This document shows, in pieces, positions 7,558-16,400 of a stretch of 27,080 nt of DNA. The position numbers and the translations under genes were made by a program. Under the pieces are notes generated by a model that worked only from the letters and a program-made list of their open reading frames with translations, was not told where the DNA came from and searched no databases. How positions within the stretch are numbered: the first letter of the stretch is position 1; each line of letters opens with the position of its first letter. Location of the stretch: positions 1-27,080 of IMG/VR virus record IMGVR_UViG_3300044673_000582, one strand, 5' to 3'. Origin of the DNA: a virus.

Positions 7558-8123
7558 CGTTAAAAAGCATGATCGAGAAAGCGCGCCGCCTCTCTAGGAC
7601 AGGAGCTTCCGTAAGCGATGAGATCGTAAAAGACTGGATCAACGAGGCCATGCGTCAATTCGTCATCGATGCTGGCGGCATTACGGAAGTCGGAGAACTC
7701 ACCATCGTAGGGAATTCGGCGGCGGTCCCTGAGCATTTCTTTAGTCTTCATCACCTCTTCATAGGGAGAAATGAGCTTCGTCGCGGCTCGATGCAGATTC
7801 TTGCCAACGCCGATATCGAGGGTACTCCCGCCCTGTACTTTCTATCAGCAGGTAAAATTCTTTTTGATAGAAAGTGTTCATCACCCGGAATGCCCTGCCG
7901 GATCATCTATGACCGCTTCCCCGTGGAACTAGTCGAAGAGACCGACATCCCGGAACTACCTGAGAAAGCACACCTGGCCTTAGCCTATCTCGCCGCCTCC
8001 AAGCTCTCGGAGGAGAACTTTGAATATGACGAGGCGACACGGGCTTTAGCCAATTACCGCAATGAAATCCAGCGGTATCTGCAAGATCAGTCAAATGCCA
8101 ACCCTTCAATATTTGGAAAATAA
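7554..8123 (+). CDS. Head-tail adaptor (connector) protein candidate
   Basis: 189 aa from GTG 7554, which overlaps the previous TGA (GTGA) and has AAAGGA 6 bases upstream; a TTG at 7548 is a poorer choice. The sequence (LKSMIEKARRLSRTGASVSDEIVKDWINEAMRQFV, here described by its start at residue 2) has the helical opening seen in gp6/gp11-type adaptors, and the C-terminus (ALAYLAASKLSEENFEYDEA) is also adaptor-like, with a helix that would pack on the portal. Gene order matches T7 gp11 (tail tubular protein A). The gene contains an 11-bp split inverted repeat at 7837-7875. Family assignment is by resemblance only. Confidence 0.7.
   Translation: MTLKSMIEKARRLSRTGASVSDEIVKDWINEAMRQFVIDAGGITEVGELTIVGNSAAVPEHFFSLHHLFIGRNELRRGSMQILANADIEGTPALYFLSAGKILFDRKCSSPGMPCRIIYDRFPVELVEETDIPELPEKAHLALAYLAASKLSEENFEYDEATRALANYRNEIQRYLQDQSNANPSIFGK
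7837..7875. repeat. Perfect 11-bp inverted repeat inside the adaptor gene
   Basis: ACTTTCTATCA (7837-7847) and TGATAGAAAGT (7865-7875) pair perfectly across a 17-base loop. The arms contain the same CTTTCTA/TAGAAAG core as the nearby palindromes, so this may be a member of the same family with separated halves. As RNA it would form a stable hairpin in the middle of the gene. Confidence 0.6.
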
Positions 8124-8127
8124 AGCT

Positions 8128-9951
8128 ATGCCGGGAACCATAAAAACCTACCTGGATTTTTCAGGTGGCTTCCACACGGATACCCCCTCCTCCTTCATGG
8201 CCGATTCGGACCTTACGATGGCCGAGAACTGTTACTGGAAAAACGGCCTTTCTATTAGAAAGGGCTACACTCTCAAAACGAGCTTTGAAGGAGAAGAAAT
8301 CATCGGGTTCCTGCGCACATGTATTTCCGGGGTCATGCGGGATTACATCGCCGCGAAGACAGAAAGCGGGGTGATCCTTCATATCGAGAATGGGACAGGC
8401 TACGAAGCCCTGCCGCTTTCCCTCATCTCCCTGTCCGAAACGTCCCTGCGCATGATCGAGTATTCCGGGCTCATCGTGATTGTGGGACAAGGTGGCTACT
8501 CGAAGGCATCCATTGTTCAATTTTTAAACGGGGAATACTCCGAAACCTCCCTCGATGCCCTCGATACACGGACTCGCGAATACTACGACTGGAACGCTGG
8601 ACGCGCCTCATTCGGGGTCTACACCGATGACACCCTGGCCGCCCAAAGCGGCGTATGGACGCTCTGCCCGGCTTCGGGTGAGGGCTTCTATATCGCCTCC
8701 GATCTCGTATTCAACCGTATTGAGATCGGCAATGTCTCAGCTCCCATCCAGAGCGCAACGGTGAGGATTTCCACGAAAGACGGCTGGAAAACTGTAACGC
8801 CCCGGATACTCACCGTGGAGAACCGTTTAGAGCTAGAGTTCGACCTTGAATTCAAGGGAACGGGGATCACCTTCACGCCTTCCACCCTCGACACCCAGTT
8901 CAAGGACCAGTACGCCGTCGAAGTATCCTTTCTATTAGAAGGTATTTCCCTTTCTGGCAGTATAGAAGAAGTGCGGCATACGCAGTACTTCAGCCAAATC
9001 ACGGGCAACGAGAATCCCACCGATGCCGCCGTGTATCGCTCGATGCTCTGCCTCGCAGCCGGAAACGTGGTCAACTTCTCTCCTCCCGATTCAGTCTCAG
9101 GCTGGCGCGGCGACGATGTTGAAATCTTCGTCGAAGGTGGAACGGGCATACAGCGGATCGTGAATTTCAAGGACTCGATGCTCGTCTTCAAGCGCCTTGC
9201 GCTCTACGGCTTTTCAGGGAACTCCCTCAACTCCCCCACCGTGACGAGGATTGCCGATGTCGGCACCGATCAGCCGGATTCCGTTGTGTCGCTTGAAAGC
9301 GAGATCATGTTCGTCTCTGGCGATAAGGTTCTCCTCTACGACGGCGCGACCACCGCCGTGGTGAGCGATCACATAGCGAAGGAACTTTCCGGGAAGCTCT
9401 CGCAAGGCGCTCATGCCATCGCTGATGAGGAGGGCAGGTACTTCGTCCTCGGCGCGAATCACGGCTACCTCTTCCTCCCTCAGACTCTACGGCGCAACAC
9501 TGCGGGAGCCTTTATCATCTCGGCGTTCAAATTCACGAATCATCCATTCTCAGGCTTCGGTAAGCGCAATGATCTAGGCGACATCGTTGCGTGGAAAGAC
9601 GGCGGGCTCTACACGCTTTTCTCAAGCACCACAGATGCGGGAAACCCAATAGCCCTTGATATCCGCACGAAAGACATGGATTTCGGATTCCCTGGAAGTC
9701 AGAAACGGTTTTTCAGATTCAAGCCGATTGGCATGTACAACGAGGATGAGGAACCAGAATTCCTTGTGCAGTTTGTCGCGGATTCCGTACGCGCTCATAT
9801 CGCATGGATCAAAGAGGAGAACTTTTCAGGTTTCGTGAGCATCCCCTATGCGATGGACGGCCTTTCACTCTCCGTGAGGATCGCATCCTTTTCCCAAACA
9901 CAGGCAGGACTTCAGGGCTTCGCGCTCGACATGAAGGGAGGAACGTTCTAA
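8128..9951 (+). CDS. Tail hub / tubular protein candidate
   Basis: 607 aa from ATG 8128, five bases after the adaptor stop; the frame is open to 8062, but that extension would overlap the adaptor and is not needed. The N-terminal signature, GG-x-x-TD followed by an A-x-N...NGLSIRKGY segment (residues about 13-48), is common in podovirus tail or head-closure proteins. The remainder is rich in short beta-strand repeats, suggesting a beta-propeller, as in T7 gp12 (tail tubular protein B) or P22 gp10. Gene order after the adaptor favours that role. Copies 2 and 3 of the short palindrome lie within this gene. Confidence 0.65.
   Translation: MPGTIKTYLDFSGGFHTDTPSSFMADSDLTMAENCYWKNGLSIRKGYTLKTSFEGEEIIGFLRTCISGVMRDYIAAKTESGVILHIENGTGYEALPLSLISLSETSLRMIEYSGLIVIVGQGGYSKASIVQFLNGEYSETSLDALDTRTREYYDWNAGRASFGVYTDDTLAAQSGVWTLCPASGEGFYIASDLVFNRIEIGNVSAPIQSATVRISTKDGWKTVTPRILTVENRLELEFDLEFKGTGITFTPSTLDTQFKDQYAVEVSFLLEGISLSGSIEEVRHTQYFSQITGNENPTDAAVYRSMLCLAAGNVVNFSPPDSVSGWRGDDVEIFVEGGTGIQRIVNFKDSMLVFKRLALYGFSGNSLNSPTVTRIADVGTDQPDSVVSLESEIMFVSGDKVLLYDGATTAVVSDHIAKELSGKLSQGAHAIADEEGRYFVLGANHGYLFLPQTLRRNTAGAFIISAFKFTNHPFSGFGKRNDLGDIVAWKDGGLYTLFSSTTDAGNPIALDIRTKDMDFGFPGSQKRFFRFKPIGMYNEDEEPEFLVQFVADSVRAHIAWIKEENFSGFVSIPYAMDGLSLSVRIASFSQTQAGLQGFALDMKGGTF
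8247..8263. repeat. Short palindrome, copy 2 (perfect 8-bp arms)
   Basis: CCTTTCTA T TAGAAAGG, a perfect 17-base palindrome around one central base. It reads LSIRK in the gene frame, whereas copy 3 falls in another codon phase. Confidence 0.6.
8927..8942. repeat. Short palindrome, copy 3
   Basis: CCTTTCTATTAGAAGG, 15 of 16 bases identical to copy 1 with the central base swapped. It encodes FLLEG, a different codon phase from copies 1 and 2, which argues that any conservation acts on DNA or RNA and not on the protein. Confidence 0.6.
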
Positions 9952-11294
9952 TGCTGAAAAGACAGCGCAATGACCTCGAAGACGATGCTATCGATTTCGA
10001 GAGCAACCCCTTCGATGTTCTCGCCCGTGATCCCCTCGCGACCGAAAACATTCTCCCCACAGGCGGCTACGATCCGTATGTTCCCTTCGTTTTCGATGAG
10101 AACAATATCGTCCATGATTCAAGGACTCCCGCTGAACGCGCAAGGGCGAGACGCGAAAGCATGCGAGGGGAAGCGGATGACGGCTTTACTGCCCCTACCG
10201 CATCTCCTCAAGCAGAGGAAAAGCCCGCCACTCTCCCCAACGGACAGCCTAAGAAAACCACTGATGAACTCATGAACATCATCAAGGCGAATCCCACCGC
10301 CTTGAAGCTTGAGGACATCGATTTCTCCGATCCTTCCCAGGTTGATGCCGTGGTGGCCGAACTGAAACAGGCGATGCTAAACGGCTCAGGCGAAATGCGG
10401 TACGAAACCGTCTTGCCCGGGGATGCCTCAGGCCGAGCGCCGGGCATTTATGACAAGGCATCAGGCCAGCTTATCCAGGCTTACGGCGACACGACCGCAT
10501 TAGAGGAACAGAACGCCGGAATCACGGCAAAGCTTGCCTCACTTTCATCAGGGCAGAGCGATGACTACTTGAGCGCTCTTGCCGCCATGCAGGAAGCGCA
10601 AGGAAAAGTGACGGGAGGCATCACAGAAGCCGACACCGAAGCTGGATACAACCGCCTCGATACCCTCATGGGCGGCGATTATCAGGGGACGATGGATACG
10701 CTCTCAGGAAGCGTGGGATCGGGGATCACGGGACAGGAAGGGCTTTCGGCAGAGGAAAAGGCGCTCTACCAGAGAGCGAACGAGAAGACCCTTGCGATGG
10801 AAAGCGCAAGCGCCCAGAGAACTTTGAATTCCGTCCGGGCGTCCACAGGCTCCACGATGGCCTTCCTAGCCTCTGCCGATGAAGTGCGGGCAAGCATCTC
10901 AAACCTTCGCACCCAGCAGGATGTTGGGCTCCTCAACGCCGACATGGCGAGGAAGGAGAAGAACTACCAGAACAAGGCCGAACAGTATTACGGGCTCTTG
11001 GAGCAGGGGCGCATAAGCATCGATGAATATGAGGACGGATTACGGGCTGAGCGCTTCAACGCCTTCCAGGCAACCGCTTCGACGCTCACCCAGATCGCTT
11101 CCCGCGACAGCGAGGAAATTCAAAACCTTACCCGGCTTGCGGATGTCATTTATGCCCAGATCAACGCCCAGAATGCGAAGGATAAAGAAGCCTATCAGAT
11201 GTGGATAGACCGCGCGAATCAGAATGTCGCGCCGATCAAGAACCTCCTGGATGCCATCATGGCGCAGGACACCCTTGTGACAAGTAGAACGTAA
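9951..11294 (+). CDS. Probable internal virion / DNA-ejection protein
   Basis: 447 aa from ATG 9951, overlapping the previous stop as TAATG with GGGAGG upstream; an in-frame extension to 9804 lies inside the preceding gene and has no ribosome site. The N-terminal 120 residues are acidic and Pro-rich, probably disordered (TASPQAEEKPATLPNGQPKK). The C-terminal half is helical and Ala/Gln-rich, with coiled-coil-like stretches (NADMARKEKNYQNKAEQYYG and following). No enzyme motif was seen. Position between the tail protein and the two large helical proteins fits the ejection-protein cluster of podoviruses (T7 gp14-gp16 by order). Confidence 0.65.
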   Translation: MLKRQRNDLEDDAIDFESNPFDVLARDPLATENILPTGGYDPYVPFVFDENNIVHDSRTPAERARARRESMRGEADDGFTAPTASPQAEEKPATLPNGQPKKTTDELMNIIKANPTALKLEDIDFSDPSQVDAVVAELKQAMLNGSGEMRYETVLPGDASGRAPGIYDKASGQLIQAYGDTTALEEQNAGITAKLASLSSGQSDDYLSALAAMQEAQGKVTGGITEADTEAGYNRLDTLMGGDYQGTMDTLSGSVGSGITGQEGLSAEEKALYQRANEKTLAMESASAQRTLNSVRASTGSTMAFLASADEVRASISNLRTQQDVGLLNADMARKEKNYQNKAEQYYGLLEQGRISIDEYEDGLRAERFNAFQATASTLTQIASRDSEEIQNLTRLADVIYAQINAQNAKDKEAYQMWIDRANQNVAPIKNLLDAIMAQDTLVTSRT

Positions 11295-11306
11295 AGGAGG
11301 AGGCGA

Positions 11307-11585
11307 ATGTCACTTTTCGGAAACAACTTTACAAATGGCGATGAAAATAGAGACCTCTTCGGCTCCCTTGCTTCGCAGGAAGGGGCACTCATTCAGGCGC
11401 GAAAGGACGCACACGCCCGGGCGAGTGCCCAGACCGAACAAGATAAAGCCGCGAAGGGGAGTTTCGCTTCGGGTGCGGCGGGGACGCTTGGAGCGCTTGG
11501 CGGCCTTGCGTCAGTGATTCCCGGTGGGCAGGTGATAGGCGCAGGACTTGGCGTCCTTGGGGCGATCGTCAGTCTTTTCAAATGA
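11307..11585 (+). CDS. Small Gly-rich hydrophobic virion protein candidate
   Basis: 92 aa with an excellent AAAGGAGG site. The N-terminal half is polar and charged; the C-terminal third (about 58-92) is a Gly/Ala/Val/Leu-rich hydrophobic segment (LGALGGLASVIPGGQVIGAG) able to enter a membrane. It sits between two predicted ejection proteins, so a role in forming the membrane channel for DNA entry is plausible. An alternative is a misplaced holin-like protein, less likely because a separate lysis module exists downstream. Confidence 0.7.
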   Translation: MSLFGNNFTNGDENRDLFGSLASQEGALIQARKDAHARASAQTEQDKAAKGSFASGAAGTLGALGGLASVIPGGQVIGAGLGVLGAIVSLFK

Positions 11586-11592
11586 GGGAGTA

Positions 11593-13449
11593 ATGGGACT
11601 TTTTGATTCAAACAACGCATCTTTGCAGATGCTAATTGGCGCTCGGCAGAAGAAGAAAGAGGATGCTCGCGCGGAAGAAGAGCTTGCGATGCAAAAGCGC
11701 CAGAACGGATTCAACAACATCCTTGGCGTCGTGAATAGCGCCGCAGGATTGGCGAAAGCAGGCTTCGATGTCTATGACACCTTAAAACTCGCGCCACAGC
11801 GAACCGCTCAGGAGTTCGCCAACACGAAGGAACAGCTCGCCATCAAACAGGGCTACGATGTCGAGAACGCCGCCACCGCGCATAAGAACGCACTGGATGA
11901 GAACCAGCAGCAGATAGATCAGCAACAGTGGGCCTTGAAGTTCGGAGCCAAGGCCAATGCGGATTTCCAGGCGGCTGGATTCACGAACGATATGCAGATG
12001 GAAGTCTACAGAGCCACCCAGAACATGGCTGAAGGCGACCGACAGCGCAAGGCGGCAGAACTTCTTCAGGAGAAGGGATTCGCCGCAGATACCGCCGCAC
12101 GGCTCGCCACCCAGCTTTGGGAAACAGAAGAGAGGAAGGCGACCGAGGCGCACCAGACTGCGCTAAAGAATCTCGATATCGCGGCTACCGCAGAACTCTC
12201 AAAAGCAGGGATCACTCAGGAACAGTGGAAGACCATCTACGATGCGTCAGCTCGGGCCACTGAAGGCGATAAGGCGCTTGCGATGCAGAAGCTTTTGGCG
12301 CAGATGGGCATGGACTCCACCATGGCGCTACAGATTTCAGACCAGGTATGGAAGTCAGGAGAAAACGCGCTCGACAGAAAAGCGCAGATGGACATCACGA
12401 AATACTCCGCTGAGGCGCAAGCCGCCCTTTCCCAAGCCGGAATCGATGCGGACAAGTATCGGATGATCTACGAGTACACAGAGAAAGCCAAGGACACCGA
12501 CAAGTCGCTCGCCATGCAGAAGCTTCTTGCGCAGATGGGCGTTGACTCCGCGATGGCGTTGCAGATTTCACAGCAAGCATGGCAGGGATCGCAGAACAAA
12601 GCTGAATTGGAAAACCGCAAGGATATCGCGAAGTATTCCACCGACGCACAGACTGAGATGTCTAAGGCCGAAATAGATGCCGCCAAGTTCAGGCTCATCT
12701 ATGAGCTGGCCGAGAAATCCAAGGATACGGACAAGTCTCTCGCGATGCAGAAAATGCTCACCCAGATGGGCATTGACGCCGCGATGGCTCAAGCCATTGC
12801 GGATCAGGCGTTCAAGAAGGAGGCGGCAGCCACCGCCAATGAGTTCGCGACAACCGAGAATGCGAAGGATAGGTCAAGTTCCATCAGCATTGCTGGAATA
12901 AATGCGGCGGCCACCCTGAACGAGTTGAAGGCGAAGAGCAAGATCGAGCTTGAAGCGGCTTCCACGCAGAATTATTCCTCGCCAGCCTCAGCCTATTCGG
13001 CGGCGGTTGATTTCGCTACGACGACACTTGGCAAGGCCATAACCGATCCGACAGTGAAAGCGCTCGCGGCCAGTATGCTCAAGATGGACTATGAGGGTTT
13101 TACGGAAAATGGTTTTACGCTTCCTGCGGCGGTGGCGAAAAAAGCTTGGGAAACCCTCACGGGGAAAAGCCTTGATACAGAACTCAAGGGGGCCGTCGCA
13201 CCCGGCGGCTCACAAGGAGCGATTCCCCCTAATGGCGCGGTTGTGGTACCGAAAGACCCGCGAAGTGATAGTCCTCCACTGCCAACAACCGACGTCTCGA
13301 AGCAGGGCGGCGCTGATGGAAGCTGGAACCTCGATCCCACCAACTTGAGCATGAGATACCGAACCTACAAGAACGATAAGGGGAAGACGGTGACTGAATA
13401 CCAGCGGTTCGATGCGAAAACCTCATCCTGGGTTCCGGTGAATAAGTAA
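11593..13449 (+). CDS. Internal virion / ejection protein with four 77-aa repeats
   Basis: 618 aa from ATG 11593 (GAGGGAG upstream; the frame extends to 11548 but overlaps the previous gene). Almost entirely helical, Ala/Gln/Lys-rich and soluble. Residues about 119-426 consist of four tandem 77-residue repeats, seen best in the anchor SLAMQKLLAQMG.DS.MALQIS. The C-terminal about 110 residues are Pro/Gly-rich, ending in a compact domain (YRTYKNDKGKTVTEYQRFD). Size and position match T7 gp15, an ejectosome tube component. The ORF stop overlaps the next start (TAATG). Confidence 0.72.
   Translation: MGLFDSNNASLQMLIGARQKKKEDARAEEELAMQKRQNGFNNILGVVNSAAGLAKAGFDVYDTLKLAPQRTAQEFANTKEQLAIKQGYDVENAATAHKNALDENQQQIDQQQWALKFGAKANADFQAAGFTNDMQMEVYRATQNMAEGDRQRKAAELLQEKGFAADTAARLATQLWETEERKATEAHQTALKNLDIAATAELSKAGITQEQWKTIYDASARATEGDKALAMQKLLAQMGMDSTMALQISDQVWKSGENALDRKAQMDITKYSAEAQAALSQAGIDADKYRMIYEYTEKAKDTDKSLAMQKLLAQMGVDSAMALQISQQAWQGSQNKAELENRKDIAKYSTDAQTEMSKAEIDAAKFRLIYELAEKSKDTDKSLAMQKMLTQMGIDAAMAQAIADQAFKKEAAATANEFATTENAKDRSSSISIAGINAAATLNELKAKSKIELEAASTQNYSSPASAYSAAVDFATTTLGKAITDPTVKALAASMLKMDYEGFTENGFTLPAAVAKKAWETLTGKSLDTELKGAVAPGGSQGAIPPNGAVVVPKDPRSDSPPLPTTDVSKQGGADGSWNLDPTNLSMRYRTYKNDKGKTVTEYQRFDAKTSSWVPVNK
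11947..12870 (+). repeat. Four tandem 231-bp (77-codon) repeats
   Basis: Units start at 11947, 12178, 12409 and 12640. The ATG of the shared MQK motif falls at 12283, 12514 and 12745, exactly 231 bases apart; the first unit is diverged and the last one is diverged after its first 60 codons or so. Units 2, 3 and 4 share long near-identical DNA stretches, pointing to recent duplication. Confidence 0.9.
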
Positions 13450-16400
13450 TGCCGTACAAAAGCATCTATGGAAACCGTTCATCGGGAATCTCTCCAGAGA
13501 CACGCGCCTATGTGGAATGGTCGAAACAGAAGCGGGAAGAAGATGAAAAGCGTCATACGCCGTTGGAGTGGGCATTAAACCTCCTGTCCATCGGCAACAA
13601 CATCACCGCGAACACAACCGAGAACGTCATGCAGTCGCTTCAAGGAAAATCCATCCCGTTCTCGGAATATGTTGGCGACCTTTTTAGAAGCTTCACCCCG
13701 GAAGGCGAGAAGAGCTTTCGGAAAGTGTTCTGGGGCGATGAGAATGAAGACGGCTATAAGGGCATGTTTGGCTCTGGCGGCGTGAAAGGCGGCTCTGGAA
13801 GTTTTGGCGACAAGGCATTTCGCTGGGCGACGGGAACGTTGGCTGACATTGTTCTTGATCCCACGAACTACGTCACCTTCGGCGCGACCAATGCCGCGAA
13901 GGCGGCGGCGGGAAAGGCCGCGGAATTGAAGATGATCGCCCGATCCGCTAACCCCATCGTTGACACGAAACTCTTCAGGGAAGGCTTCGATGCGCGGTAC
14001 TTATCGAAGCTGAAGGACACAGGCAAATCGAAGGAGGCTATCGAGTATGCGCAAAAGTGGGCGAAGGATGGCACCTTTGCGCGGGAGTATTCTCGCTACT
14101 ACAAGGAAGCCTTAAGAAAATCCAAGGACGAGTTGAAGGCTGACTTCCTAAAATCCTTAGACGGCAAGCCATATAATCCGCAAGGCGAACTCGTGAACTC
14201 AAGGGTAAAGGGCTGGGCTGACAGCTACGATGCTTCCTTGGGAAAGCGAGTCGATGAGCTTGCCGCGAAAGGCGACTATTCCCGCTATAAGGGCATTAAG
14301 GGCGCAAAGACTGAGAGAGGCCTTTCAACCATCGTCGGCAACGAGTCTGAAACCCTGCGAAAAGCACTCATCGAGAAAACGAAGGCGAAGAGGGCTTTCT
14401 TGCAGGAAAACGCCGAAGAAATTCAACGCGCGGCGTCGGAAGCGGTTCACAATAAGCTTCGCGGGGAGAAGGATGCCCTTTCCGGGATAACGAACCCTGC
14501 GATCCGCGATCTCTTTTCCGGGGACAAGGGGCTTCTATCGCACCTTGAGAACTCGGACCTCTTTTCAAAGGTGAATCTCGCTGAATGGGAAAATCCCCTC
14601 ACAGGGCTCGATCATGCCGGAGAGTCGGGGTTCAAGCTTTTCAGGAAGGAGCTGAAGACAGGGACGCACGAAGGCTTCAATAACGCGGCGAAGCAATGGG
14701 ACGCTTTCAAGGCCTCCATTGGCGGTAAAGAGATCGCGTTGGGGAAAAAGGGAACGACCTACTCCGATGCCTGGTGGTCCCTCATGAACAATTCCGTTAT
14801 CGGAAAGACGCGCCGCCTCTTAGGTTTCACGAATCCGTATGAAACGATGCTCAAAATAAAAGAGCGTGACGCCGCCGAATCGATGGAGTATTCCATCCAG
14901 AAATCGGTGAAGGGCATTCAGGAGCGCCTGTCGGAGTTCTCCGATGAGGACAAGCTTGAGTACGTGTTCCTAAAGAGTTTGAAGGAGCGCATAGGACAGA
15001 AGGAAAAGTATTCGGGCATGGATTTCAAGACCTTCATCAGGGCGACCGCCGAAAAGGTGAAGGCGACTACGGGACAGGCTATCGACGTGTCGGATGAATC
15101 CCTAGAAGCCCTTTCCCGCATCGATGAGGAAGTATCTGGCGTTTTCAAGTCCTTGAAAGAATCCGAAGATGTCTGGGCCTCTCTCGGCTACTCGAATGAG
15201 ATTCAGGAGCTTCCTGACTATCTCACCTTCATCTCGCAAGGCGGGAAACCCGCCCCGGTGGGTCCGGGGAAGAAGATCGGTACGAATGCGCAAGCCTTCA
15301 CGAAGACGAAGAAAAAAGGCCTGTATCGCTCCATTACTGAACAGGCCACCGCACTGCGCGATATCGTGGACATGCCCGATGACCAGATTGCCCAGCTTTT
15401 CAAAGACAATGTGACGAATACGAACCTCAACCTCGATGAAATTCTCGCAAGCCGCGCGATCCAGCATTACAAGCTGTCGAAGCGCGTGGACATGATTGAA
15501 AGCTTCAAGCCTTTCGGGATGAGGATCGATGAAATCACGGTCCCGAACCAGCATGTGGACCCCTTCTCGCTCGATCATACGAAGGGGGAAGGCTTCATAG
15601 CCTACACGGATGAGTCAGCAGAAAGCTTAAAGGCCGCTCAGAAGGAAGGCCGTGTCATGCAGGGCAACATGGCTTCTGATGAATATGCAGGGCTCATGGG
15701 CTTGGAGAGCGTCGATGATCCCTATTTCTCAGGCTATCTTTTCGATGAAGGCGTGGCATCGATCATCGATAGGACAATCAAGTTTTCCTCGAACGACCCG
15801 GATATCCAGGCATTGCAGAATGTCTTTTCAGGCTTCACCCATCTCTGGAAGACCACCGTCACCTCGAATCCGGGATTCCACCTTCGTAACTTCTATTCGA
15901 ACATGGTCACGCTTTTCCAGCAGCATGGCCTTGATGCCATCGATGGAGACACCGCGAAGGATGCGGCGATCGCGACCTTATCGAGCCTGAACGGGGTTAA
16001 GAAGGCGGCAGAGCAGTTGGGGCTTTCGGAAGCCGTCGTTCGTCAAGCGCTTGGAAAAACCTATGGTAGCCACACGCTAGGCGAGCTTACCGAGTATGCA
16101 CGCAAGAAAGGCATTATCTCCATGACCTTTGGAGGGCGGGATACGAAAGAGGCGGTCGTGGATCTTCTAGGTACGGGAAAGAAGGGAGTCCTTGATACCG
16201 TCGGCAAGGTGTCGCGGGATGTGGGCTCCCATATCGAAAGTTTCGCGAAGATGGATTCGTTCCTCATTGGCGCAAAGAAGATGGTGAACAAGGGGGGTGC
16301 CATCACTCCCACGATGCTCGAATACGCCAAGAACGAGTCAAAGAAATGGTTCATCGACTATGAGGATTTGACGGCATTCGAGAAGGACACGATGAAGAAG

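Noticed and set aside
8062-8127. Longer N-terminus for the tail hub gene
   Set aside because: The extension overlaps the adaptor gene and lacks a ribosome site; the conserved-looking sequence begins after ATG 8128.
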